A stretch of 64,000 nt of DNA from Streptomyces nitrosporeus. Lineage in GTDB: Bacteria > Actinomycetota > Actinomycetes > Streptomycetales > Streptomycetaceae. Shown in pieces: positions 16,481-24,162 of this stretch. Numbering within the stretch: the first letter of the stretch is position 1; every line of letters starts with the position of its first letter. The DNA is taken from assembly GCF_008704555.1 (NCBI RefSeq), contig NZ_CP023702.1, forward strand, positions 7,238,001-7,302,000, given 5' to 3'. The translations under genes and the position numbers were made by a program. Under the pieces are notes generated by a model. It made no database searches. It saw only the letters and a list, made by a program, of their open reading frames with translations, and was not told where the DNA came from.

Positions 16481-17212
16481 ATGGCACAGACGAACGAGGG
16501 GCTTCGTGAGGCACTGCTCGCCGCGGCGGAGGAACAGCTCACCGCCTCCCCGGACCACGACGTCGCCACACGCGCCGTGTGCGAGGCGGTGGGTGTGACC
16601 CAGCCCGTGCTCTACCGCCTCTTCGGGGACAAACGCGGCCTCCTCGACGCCCTGGCCGAAGTGGGGCTGCACCGGTATGCGAAGCGGAAGGCCGCACTGG
16701 AGCGGACCGACGACCCGGTGGCGGACCTGCGTGCCGGGTGGGACGACCACCTGGCGTTCGCGGCCGAGAACCCCGCGGTCTACCGGCTGATGTTCTCCCC
16801 CCGCCCCTGGGCGGACACGGCTGCCCGCGAAGGCGTCAGCCGGCTCCTGACCGCCGCCCTGACCCGGTGCGCCGCCGCCGGGGCGCTGCGCGGCGACGTC
16901 GAGGACGCGGCGGCCCTGATCCTCTCCGCCAACACCGGCCTCGCGCTGAACCGCATCGCCCAGCCCGGGGTCTACGGCCGGGACACCGTGTCCGACACCC
17001 TCCGGGACGCCGTGCTCGCGGCCGTGGTGACCGCGCCGGCCCCCGCCAGGACGGATGACCCCGTGACCGAGGCCGCGCACCGGCTCGACGCGCAGCTGCG
17101 GATCGGCCCGCCCACGGCGCTGGCCTCCGAGGAGACCGCGCTCCTGCGGGTCTGGCTCGACCGCCTCGCCCGGACGGGCGCCCGGCCCGGGGACGCACCC
17201 GGGGCGGAGTGA
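16481..17212 (+). CDS. TetR-family transcriptional regulator
   Basis: This is a 243-residue protein with an N-terminal TetR helix-turn-helix: LLAAAEEQL, then TRAVCEAVGVTQPVLYRLFGDKRGLLDAL. The ligand domain contains a WHG-like segment. Start taken at ATG 16481; an in-frame ATG six codons upstream (16463) is also possible and would sit almost on the third repeat. It is expected to repress the divergent SDR gene and itself. Ligand unknown. Confidence 0.9.
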   Translation: MAQTNEGLREALLAAAEEQLTASPDHDVATRAVCEAVGVTQPVLYRLFGDKRGLLDALAEVGLHRYAKRKAALERTDDPVADLRAGWDDHLAFAAENPAVYRLMFSPRPWADTAAREGVSRLLTAALTRCAAAGALRGDVEDAAALILSANTGLALNRIAQPGVYGRDTVSDTLRDAVLAAVVTAPAPARTDDPVTEAAHRLDAQLRIGPPTALASEETALLRVWLDRLARTGARPGDAPGAE

Positions 17213-17256
17213 TCCCCGGGCCGCCACGGCCCCGGTCCCCCTCCCGCCCGGGCCTC

Positions 17257-18321
17257 TCAGGCGAGGTCCTGCCACCACCACGAAACCGTGGGCAGCCGCC
17301 GGGGATCCAGCGTCCCGGCCAGCGGGGAGCCGGCCCAGACCGGAGGGGCGGGAGCGGTACGGAGACCGCCGGACCCGGCGCCGAGGTACCGCGGCACGCT
17401 CAGGGCCCATTCGATGTTGCCGCGGATGCCGTGGGCGAGATCGTCGAGGTACCGCGCGAGCGGACGGCTCGCGTGCGCCCGTACCCGCTCGGCGAGTTCG
17501 AGGAAGCGGCACAGGACGCTGTCGCGCAGGGCGACGGCGTCGTACAGGGCCTGTTCGGGCGTGCTGCCGTCCTGGGCCATCAGCACGGTGAGGATGTTCT
17601 GGTCGGTCTGGTGGCGTCCCGACTCACGGGCGAAGGAGTGCCGGTCGTTGTCGAGGGCGTCGACACAGATGGCCATTTCGGTGAGTGCCTGGACGGCGGG
17701 CGAGTCCATCTCCCGGGCAGGCACCTCTTCGCCGTTGACGATCTCCAGCATGGCGTACGTGGGCTCCCCGCCGGCGGAGTGCAGCCGCATGGTGAGGTAC
17801 TCGTCGAGCACGGGCATCCGGCCGGTGGCCCGGTTGCCCACCTGCCACTGCACCCCCGAGAGCCAGGCCCGGTGGGCGTGGTGGAAGCGCCGGTTCTGGA
17901 CGGGCGTGGCGCAGGCGCGGAAGCGCTCCCCGAGATCGTGCACGGCGGCGGCGTAGCGGTCGCCGGTGTGCAGGGGGCCGGGGATCTCCAGGGCGCGCTG
18001 GGTGTGCGCGGCCATCCGGGCGAAACCGGCGGGGTCCGCGGCGAGGGGCCCCTCGTCGCAGCGCGCGTCGTCGAAGGCGAACCCCCAGTAGACCCAGCAC
18101 GCGGCGAGCCAGAGGCGGTCGAGGTCGGCGTGAGGAGCGAAGCGCGCGTAGAAATCGGCGCTGTTGGTGCCCAGGGCGCGGGCGTGCTCGTCCCCGGTCC
18201 GGGCGAAGCCCATCGCGTCGATCCAGCCGACGGCACGGTGCGCGGCCTCGTCGGCCGCCGGGTGGATGGCCGGTTCGATGGGGCAGTAGAACGGCAGGGC
18301 CAGGGCGTCGGTGGTGCTCAG
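17257..18321 (-). CDS. Class I terpene cyclase, probable CTG start
   Basis: This 354-residue protein has all the motifs of bacterial class I terpene cyclases: Asp-rich DDARCDE at residues 84-90, pyrophosphate-sensor Arg near 179 (TMRLHSAGG), NSE triad NDRHSFARE at 225-233 and the late RY pair (VPRYLG). Length is normal. No ATG, GTG or TTG is in frame near the N-terminus. The only well-placed ribosome site (GGAGGT, 18325-18330) sits before a CTG at 18321, giving the usual N-terminus (LPFYCPIEPAIHP). The adjacent polyprenyl synthase suggests a C15 or C20 substrate made in the same operon; the product cannot be predicted. Confidence 0.9.
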   Translation of the reverse strand: MSTTDALALPFYCPIEPAIHPAADEAAHRAVGWIDAMGFARTGDEHARALGTNSADFYARFAPHADLDRLWLAACWVYWGFAFDDARCDEGPLAADPAGFARMAAHTQRALEIPGPLHTGDRYAAAVHDLGERFRACATPVQNRRFHHAHRAWLSGVQWQVGNRATGRMPVLDEYLTMRLHSAGGEPTYAMLEIVNGEEVPAREMDSPAVQALTEMAICVDALDNDRHSFARESGRHQTDQNILTVLMAQDGSTPEQALYDAVALRDSVLCRFLELAERVRAHASRPLARYLDDLAHGIRGNIEWALSVPRYLGAGSGGLRTAPAPPVWAGSPLAGTLDPRRLPTVSWWWQDLA

Positions 18322-18379
18322 GGCTACCTCCAGGAAGAGCGCGGGACCACCCCGTGCGCACGAGCGGCGCGAGGGGGGT

Positions 18380-19483
18380 TCACGCCGTCCGGACGACCGC
18401 GCCGGCGGCGATCCGGCGCAGGGCCTCGGTCGCGTGGGGGGAGAAGGGGGAGCGGTCGAGTGCGGCGACGGCCATGCCGTACCGGTCACTGATCATCTTC
18501 TCGACGGTCGCACGCGCCCCGGTGGCCTCCAGGACGCGGCGCACCGCCATGGCCCCCTCCTCGTCCATCCGGGGGTTGCCGACCAGCCGGTCCAGCAGTT
18601 CCGCCTGCCGCGGAGCCGCAAGCCGGACGGCCAACGCCATCAGGACGGTGGCCTTGCCCGACCGCAGGTCCTCGGTGACCGGCTTGCCGGTGACCGAGGG
18701 ATCGCCGAAGGTGCCGAGGAGGTCGTCCCGGAGCTGGAAGGCCTCACCCAGCGGAAGGGCGTAGGCGGAGCAGGCGTGGAGCGTCTGCGCGTCGCCCCCG
18801 GCGAGAGCGGCACCGAGCTGCAAGGGGCGCTCGACGGTGTACCGGGCCGTCTTGAGGCGGATCACGGTGAGGGCGCGGTCGATGTCGTCCGTGGGGGACC
18901 CGGCGGTGTGCAGGTCCAGGTACTGCCCGAGCACGACCTCGTTGCGCATCGTGTCGATCAGGGGGAGGACCGCGTGACGCTGCCGCTCGGTGAAGCCGGC
19001 CGTGTGCAGTATCCCGTCGCACCGTACGAGCGCGAGATCGCCCAGGAGGACGGCGAGGTTCCGGCCGAACGCGTCCGCGTCGGGCCGGCCGCGGTGGCGG
19101 GCGGCGAAAGCCCGGTGGGCGCTGGGCAGTCCGCGGCGGGTGTCGCTGTCGTCCAGGATGTCGTCGTGGATGAGCGCGAAGGCGTGGAACAGCTCCAGTG
19201 ACGCCGCGAGCCGCATGACCGTCTCCTCGCCCTCGCCCTCGCCTTCGCCCCCGTCACCGCCCGCCGCCTGCCAGCCGATGACGCAGAGCAGGGGCCTGAT
19301 GCGCTTTCCCGGGGCGAGGACGTAGTCGGTGAGTGCCCGGTCGAGGTCGTGCCGGTGGCCCCGGCGGTTCTGCGGCGGGACACGGGAGGAGGGGCGGCGA
19401 AGGAAGTCGGCGAGAGCGGCGTCGACGCGCTCCCGGATGCCGGCGAGGTCGAGTGCTCCGGTCGTCAGGGCCTGCGGGCTCAT
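18380..19483 (-). CDS. Polyprenyl (geranylgeranyl-type) diphosphate synthase
   Basis: This is a 367-residue trans-isoprenyl synthase. The first Asp-rich motif DDILDD is at residues 107-112, preceded by LFHAFALIH, and the second is in FQLRDDLLGTFGD. GKRIRP for diphosphate binding is at about residues 59-64. The residues before the first motif (no bulky pair directly at -4/-5 beyond Ala/Leu) are compatible with C20 products, but chain length is an inference. A short Gly/Glu run (GEGEGEGEE) near residue 80 is an unusual low-complexity insertion. It lies between the ABC1 kinase and terpene cyclase genes with small gaps. Confidence 0.9.
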   Translation of the reverse strand: MSPQALTTGALDLAGIRERVDAALADFLRRPSSRVPPQNRRGHRHDLDRALTDYVLAPGKRIRPLLCVIGWQAAGGDGGEGEGEGEETVMRLAASLELFHAFALIHDDILDDSDTRRGLPSAHRAFAARHRGRPDADAFGRNLAVLLGDLALVRCDGILHTAGFTERQRHAVLPLIDTMRNEVVLGQYLDLHTAGSPTDDIDRALTVIRLKTARYTVERPLQLGAALAGGDAQTLHACSAYALPLGEAFQLRDDLLGTFGDPSVTGKPVTEDLRSGKATVLMALAVRLAAPRQAELLDRLVGNPRMDEEGAMAVRRVLEATGARATVEKMISDRYGMAVAALDRSPFSPHATEALRRIAAGAVVRTA

Positions 19484-19522
19484 GGGCGGGCTCCATGGGG
19501 TGGGGGTGCGGGCGTAGAGGTG

Positions 19523-21037
19523 TCACCGGCTTTTCGCGTGGTGCTGCCAGAACAGGGCGGCCGCCATGGACAGCCCGATCTCCGGTGCCCCGATACGGAG
19601 TCCCGGCCGGGACTGGTTCTTCGGGCCGTTGAGGGTCATCCGCATGCCGAGGTCGCGGTTGGACAGGTCCCGGGTGACGCCGCGCAGCTGCTGGGGGGCG
19701 GCGGCGCCCGCGGTGATCAGTTCCAGCGCTGTGCGTACGGCCTGCTGGGGGGAGAGGGCCTCCCTGACCAGGTCGGTGACGATCCCGATCAGTTCCTCGG
19801 AGAAGATGTCGATCAGGGAGAGCTCGGGGCACAGATGGCGGATCGACCCCTCGATGTTGGCGAACGACTTGCCGAGGATGGCGACCATGGGGCTGGTGCG
19901 GATCCCCCGGCGGGTCGAGTGCTGGAGCACGGCGGTCAGGGTGACACCGAAGTTGAGCTCCTCCAGCGACGCCGTGGCGATCTGCGGTACGAGAGCGGCC
20001 ATGTCGCCGGCGAAGGCGGCCGCGCGTGTCCACGACGTGGTGCTGCCCATGTCGATCCACGCACGGGCGGTGCCCGCGCCGTCGTTCATCGCCAGGTTCA
20101 GGAGGAGCAGCAGGATGCTGGTGCTCATGGGGCGGTCGATACGCCCGACCATGCCCCAGTCGATGAGGGTGGCGGGCTGCCCGGGGTGGACGAACACGTT
20201 GCCCGGGTGCGGATCTCCGTGGAAGATCCGGTCGACGAAGTAGCCCCGGTACATGAAGGCGAGCAGGTCCTGGCCGATCGCCCTGCGTTCCTCCACCGTG
20301 AAGGCGTCCCGGTCGGCGTCGCGGACGGACGTACCCGGCGCCAGCCCCTGGACGAGCACCCGGCCGGTCGCGTGGACGACGTCGGGCACGGCGATGTGGT
20401 CGAACCCGGTGGCCGCCTCGGCGGCCTCCGTCATGTTGCGGGCCTCCTTGCGGAAGTCGAGCTCGGGGCGCATGGCGTCGAAGACGACGCCCAGCATGGC
20501 CTCGACGTCGATGACGTCGTTGAACCGGGTCGCGCGCCGTGCCGCGAAGCGCGCCAGGGTCCGGATGAGTTTCATGTCCGCGTGCACCGACTCGCGCACA
20601 CCGGGCCGCTGGATCTTCACGGCGACGTGGCGGCCGCCCGGCAGTTCGGCCCGGTACACCTGGGCCAGCGACGCGGTGCCCAGCGGGTGGTCGGTGTCGA
20701 TGTCCGAGAACCGCTGGTGCCACAACGGCCCGAGCTCCTCCCTCAGCACCGGCTCGAACGCGGCGAACGGAGCGGGGGAGACGCTGTCGTGGAGCTTCTC
20801 GAACTCGGCGATCATCTCCGGGGGGACGAAGTCCGGGCGTGTGGCGAGCATCTGTCCGGCCTTGATGTAGAACGGCCCCAGGCTCTCCAGCGCCTCACGG
20901 GCGTGCCGCGCCCGGCGTGCGCCCGCGTTCTCGGCCGACGGCGCGAAACGGCCCCGGGGCAGCAGGGTGTGGGCAGCCTCGGTCCCGGCGAGCTGTGCCA
21001 GGACCCTGGCCAGCAGACGCGCACGGTGCTCGGTCAT
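19523..21037 (-). CDS. ABC1/UbiB-family atypical kinase
   Basis: This 504-residue protein has the ABC1 signature KxGQ motif in FYIKAGQMLATR. An Ala-rich loop replaces the usual P-loop (GTASLAQVY), the ATP Lys is in VAVKIQRPG, and the catalytic loop is FHGDPHPGN followed by LIDWGM. The C-terminus has a hydrophobic hairpin-like segment. Family members (UbiB, Coq8) are membrane ATPases that promote handling of isoprenoid lipids. Being embedded in an operon with a prenyl synthase and terpene cyclase suggests a role in delivering or extracting a terpenoid or polyprenyl intermediate. That is inference from context. Confidence 0.9.
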   Translation of the reverse strand: MTEHRARLLARVLAQLAGTEAAHTLLPRGRFAPSAENAGARRARHAREALESLGPFYIKAGQMLATRPDFVPPEMIAEFEKLHDSVSPAPFAAFEPVLREELGPLWHQRFSDIDTDHPLGTASLAQVYRAELPGGRHVAVKIQRPGVRESVHADMKLIRTLARFAARRATRFNDVIDVEAMLGVVFDAMRPELDFRKEARNMTEAAEAATGFDHIAVPDVVHATGRVLVQGLAPGTSVRDADRDAFTVEERRAIGQDLLAFMYRGYFVDRIFHGDPHPGNVFVHPGQPATLIDWGMVGRIDRPMSTSILLLLLNLAMNDGAGTARAWIDMGSTTSWTRAAAFAGDMAALVPQIATASLEELNFGVTLTAVLQHSTRRGIRTSPMVAILGKSFANIEGSIRHLCPELSLIDIFSEELIGIVTDLVREALSPQQAVRTALELITAGAAAPQQLRGVTRDLSNRDLGMRMTLNGPKNQSRPGLRIGAPEIGLSMAAALFWQHHAKSR

Positions 21038-21112
21038 CGCCGTCCCCTCGAAGTCGTGTCACCCACGGCGGCGGTGGGGCCACCGCCACGGGCCCGCCGC
21101 GCGCCCGCGCGG

Positions 21113-21706
21113 CTAGCGGGCAACGTCGGAGAGCCGGTCGAGGCGGGCCGACAGCGCCGCCAGATCCGCCCGGAGCGCGTCGACGTCCTGGGCGTCACGC
21201 GGCGGGGGAACGACCCCGGGTGTCCGCATGCCTCTGCCGTCGTCCCGGTGCTGTTCCAGGCGGTCCGCCAGCAGGGAGATCCGCTCCGTGAGAGCGGACA
21301 GTCCCTCCTCCTCACGTGAGGGGGGACCGGCGCGGCGGACGGTGGTCGCCCGGGGACGGCGGTCGGGACCGTCACGGTCGCCGTCCCAGTTGCCGTCCCG
21401 GTCCCGGTGACGGTCGCGATCGCAGCCGTCGTCCCGGTCCCTGTCCCGGCCGCAGTCGCGGTCGCGATCCCGGTCGCGGTCCCGGCCCCGGTCGCGGTGC
21501 CGGTCGTCATGATCGCGGTGGTCGTGGTCGTCGTGGTCCCTGTCACGGCGACGCCTGTCGTCGTCGAGGGCGTCGCTCAGGGAATGGCGCATACCGCGCT
21601 CGAAATCCCCGGCGCGGTCGAGGGCGTCGTCGACCAGATCCTCCGTCACATGGACCATGCGACGGAGAGCGTGGCTGAGAGAGGTGCGGGAATGGCGGCG
21701 GGACAC
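21113..21706 (-). CDS. Unknown protein with Arg/Asp/His mixed-charge low-complexity domain
   Basis: This 197-residue protein has a GTG start with GGAGG seven bases before. It has three parts. Residues 1-45 are helical (LSHALRRMVHVTEDLVDDALDRAGDFE). Residues about 50-110 are almost entirely alternating Asp with Arg or His (HDDHDHRDHDD, then DRDRDRDRD). The last 55 form two short coiled-coil helices (LTERISLLADRLEQH; LRADLAALSARLDRL). No family recognised. The central segment would be disordered and nearly charge-neutral, a composition linked in other proteins to condensate formation or membrane and RNA contacts. It is the second gene of the terpene operon. Confidence 0.75.
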   Translation of the reverse strand: MSRRHSRTSLSHALRRMVHVTEDLVDDALDRAGDFERGMRHSLSDALDDDRRRRDRDHDDHDHRDHDDRHRDRGRDRDRDRDRDCGRDRDRDDGCDRDRHRDRDGNWDGDRDGPDRRPRATTVRRAGPPSREEEGLSALTERISLLADRLEQHRDDGRGMRTPGVVPPPRDAQDVDALRADLAALSARLDRLSDVAR

Positions 21707-21786
21707 AGGGGGACCTCCAGGGGTGAAAGGACGGGCACCTTGCGGCGATCGGTCTGCCGTTCGAGGTGCCCGGGGGCGGGCGGCCG

Positions 21787-22239
21787 TCAGTGACGCGGTT
21801 CCGCGTCGTCCACGGGACGCAGGTACACGGCCTTGCCGTAACCGGTGTCCAGCCAGATCCTGTGTTCCCGGGCGGAGCCGGCCAGGCTCGGGTGGATGAA
21901 GCGACGACGGTAGGAAGTGTCCGGATTCACCGTCACCGAGACCCACTCCAGGCACCACGCCGGTCCGTCCCCCGCCGTCTCCACCCGCAGATAGACGGGG
22001 GAGTGGGCCAGGTCCTCCGTACTCAACGGTGGCGTACGGGGATCGTTGTAGTCGGAATACTTCACATTGCTCTCCTCGCCGAGGAGGAAGCAGGCGTCCG
22101 CGCCCCGGGAGAAGTCCACATCATGTGTGTCCAGACTGAACTCCCGTCCTCCCAGGCCCAGATAGATCCACGATCCGGTCGAGGCGTGCTCCACGTCCGC
22201 GGTCACGATGTGCGCGATGATCTGCGAGATGGCGGCCAT
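21787..22239 (-). CDS. PLAT/LH2-like domain protein, first gene of the terpene operon
   Basis: This is a 150-residue soluble protein starting at ATG 22239 after GGAAGGAGT. Its pattern fits a PLAT/LH2 beta-sandwich: WIYLGLGGREFSLD, VDFSRGADACFLLG, a PVYLRVE strand, WCLEWVSVTVN and RRFIHP followed by IWLD. PLAT domains bind lipids or membranes and lipid-modifying enzymes. The similarity is by pattern only and moderately certain. It heads the five-gene operon with the mixed-charge protein, ABC1 kinase, prenyl synthase and terpene cyclase. Confidence 0.65.
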   Translation of the reverse strand: MAAISQIIAHIVTADVEHASTGSWIYLGLGGREFSLDTHDVDFSRGADACFLLGEESNVKYSDYNDPRTPPLSTEDLAHSPVYLRVETAGDGPAWCLEWVSVTVNPDTSYRRRFIHPSLAGSAREHRIWLDTGYGKAVYLRPVDDAEPRH

Positions 22240-23025
22240 GGGGACTCCTTCCCAGCCGGACCGGAAGGCCCGTCTGCATATATGGGCGATCTGAATGCGC
22301 TGTGCCGAATGCCGTCCGGGAGGCGGAGCCGCACCCGCTCGTCATGCCGCACGGCTCCGCTGCCGGCCGGGGCGGGGGCGCGCACGGCATGGCCCGCAGG
22401 GGGTGCGTGCGTCGCGTCGAGTGCTGGTGTCGGTACCAGCATCCCCCCTTGTTGTGACTCTATGCACCCACGTGAGCACTTACAGTTGCCATGAGGGGTG
22501 CGCCGGCGCACACCGTCGAGCCGGGGCGCACAACAGCACCTCACGGGCCGCCCGCGCGCACCCTGTCCCTGGAGCGGATCCGCCAACTCGGCAAGGAGAG
22601 CGCGCCCTTCGGACACCGGTCACCGGTCACCCGAAAGCAAAGGGCGAGAAGGCGAGGGGGTGACACAACCGCGGCGTGTGACGGACCTTTTGGCGGTACC
22701 GTCGGACTGCCGGGCTCCGGTCCGGTCGAGGCGGACCCGTCCGGACCGCCTCGACCGGGCGCCCCGGGCTGAGCGCCGTGCCAGGCCCCCGGAGCATCTC
22801 GCGGACCGGGCCCGGTGGTGGTTTCTCCCCGCGGGCCGACGCGCCGGGGCTGCTCACCACTGCCCGGATTCCTTCCGGCCGGCCGCACGGGCTGCTCTCG
22901 CGCATGAGATGCCGAGCGATCCTCAGGGCCGTTCCGCGGCAGTCCCCAGGGCCTTCTGCGACAGGGGAGGACGGGAACACACCCGGCCGGGACCTCCCGC
23001 GAACCGCGGACACGGCTCAACGCCC
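22240..23025. other. Long region without a convincing gene
   Basis: This gap between the PLAT-like gene and the TerD terminator has open frames on both strands, but they show shadow composition. An ATG at 22491 opens a 93-codon frame without a ribosome site (TTACAGT lies just before it, so a leaderless start is conceivable) and no recognisable domain. The terpene-operon promoter must lie in its first part. No repeat or RNA gene identified. Confidence 0.45.
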
Positions 23026-23070
23026 ACGGTCCTCGCAACCCCCGCAGATCGCGGGTGTTGCGAGGACCGT
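23026..23070. terminator. Strong terminator hairpin downstream of the TerD gene
   Basis: A 45-base inverted repeat: 14 bp (ACGGTCCTCGCAAC / GTTGCGAGGACCGT), one mismatch, then 5 bp (CCCGC / GCGGG) and a 5-base loop. It is one of the most stable hairpins in the window, 84 bases after the TerD stop on the minus strand. Confidence 0.9.
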
Positions 23071-23153
23071 CAGAACCCGAGCCGGGGCAGCCGGACCCTG
23101 GACCGTTCGCTACCGGGCCCCGGTACGCAGGCCGCCGTGACGGCCCGCCATGA

Positions 23154-23738
23154 TCACTTGCTGACGGCGAAACGCATCAGCGCCTGCTCGTTGCCCTGCT
23201 TGATCTTGCCCGTCACGTTGATGACCTCCAGCTTCCAGGCGCTCCCCACCCGGAACGCCTTCGCCACGGCGCACGCGTTGTCGGCGGACAGCAGGCTCGG
23301 CCAGATGTCGGCGACCTGCTGCGAGCTGCCCCCGGTGGCGTCGTACACCTTGAAGCTGATGTTGCGCGCCTTCTGGAAAGAGCTGCCCTTCTTGTAGGCG
23401 GCGGCGACGAATACGAACGACGTGATGTTCTCGGGGACCTTCGCGAAGTCGACCGTCACGGTCTCGTCGTCACCGTCTCCCCGGCCGGTCTGGTTGTCGC
23501 CGCTGTGCAGCAGAGAACCGTTGCCCAGCGGGTCGAGCGAGTCGAGGCCCGCCAGGCGCACCGGGTCGGCACCCTGCATGGCGATGGCGATCAGGTCGAG
23601 ATCGGTGCCGGTCTTGCGGCGGAGCACTCCCATCACCCCGCCGGAACTGCCGGAGGTGGGGTCCCAGGACACACCGATCGACAGATGGGTCACTCCGTCG
23701 AGGTCCGCCGGGCCGTCTTCCTTCTTGAGCGTGATCAT
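23154..23738 (-). CDS. TerD-family (calcium-binding stress protein)
   Basis: This is a 194-residue single TerD domain. Characteristic features are SIGVSWDPT, a DLDLIAIAM strand, HSGDNQTGRGDGDDETVTVDF (the acidic Ca-binding loop) and the C-terminal WKLEVINVTGKIKQG. The ATG at 23738 has AAGGAAG upstream. TerD proteins bind calcium and are linked to tellurite resistance, envelope stress and, in Streptomyces, sporulation. The domain is typical; the N-terminal methionine region is shorter than in the common TerD (starts MITLKKED). Confidence 0.92.
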   Translation of the reverse strand: MITLKKEDGPADLDGVTHLSIGVSWDPTSGSSGGVMGVLRRKTGTDLDLIAIAMQGADPVRLAGLDSLDPLGNGSLLHSGDNQTGRGDGDDETVTVDFAKVPENITSFVFVAAAYKKGSSFQKARNISFKVYDATGGSSQQVADIWPSLLSADNACAVAKAFRVGSAWKLEVINVTGKIKQGNEQALMRFAVSK

Positions 23739-24162
23739 GCGCAGGTCTTCCTTCAAAACGATGATGCGACACAGTGAGTGTGCCTGGAGTGGGCTCGTAC
23801 GCGTGCACCCGGTATGCCCCGATGCCGTTCCGGCACGGACCGGACCCGGTGGCCGCCGTCCGCGCCGCCCGTGGTGTTCCGCCCGGACGGCCTTGAGCGG
23901 TGGGCCGGTTGACGGGCCGCGAGGCCCCGGCACGGGCTCGGCGCCGTCCGCGGGAAGCGGGAAGCAGTACCGCGGGGCGGCCCCCGCATCGTGCGGCCCT
24001 CCCGCGCAAAGGACCGGGCACGGATGACCGTGGAGATGGCGGCGCGGCTCACCCTCGGTCATCCGCGCAGTCTACGCGCGCCCTCCCAGCGGGACCGAGG
24101 GGTTCCGGAGACGGAATCCCGGTGTCCCGTCCGCCCCTCCCCACCCGCCGGCCCGCCATCCG
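23739..24162. other. 424-base intergenic region upstream of the TerD gene
   Basis: No supported gene was found. Frames here are shadow-type. It presumably contains the TerD promoter and the 3' end of the secreted-protein transcript. No strong palindrome seen. Confidence 0.45.

Noticed and set aside
18322..18489. Upstream extension of the terpene cyclase to 18489
   Set aside because: Would overlap the prenyl synthase by over 100 bases and adds an Arg/Pro/Ser-rich tail unlike the family; GGAGGT-CTG at 18321 fits better.
21407..21793. Val/Pro/Ala-rich hydrophobic frame on the plus strand
   Set aside because: It is the complement of the Asp/Arg-coding repeat tract, so the hydrophobicity follows from reading GTC and CCG; not a membrane protein.
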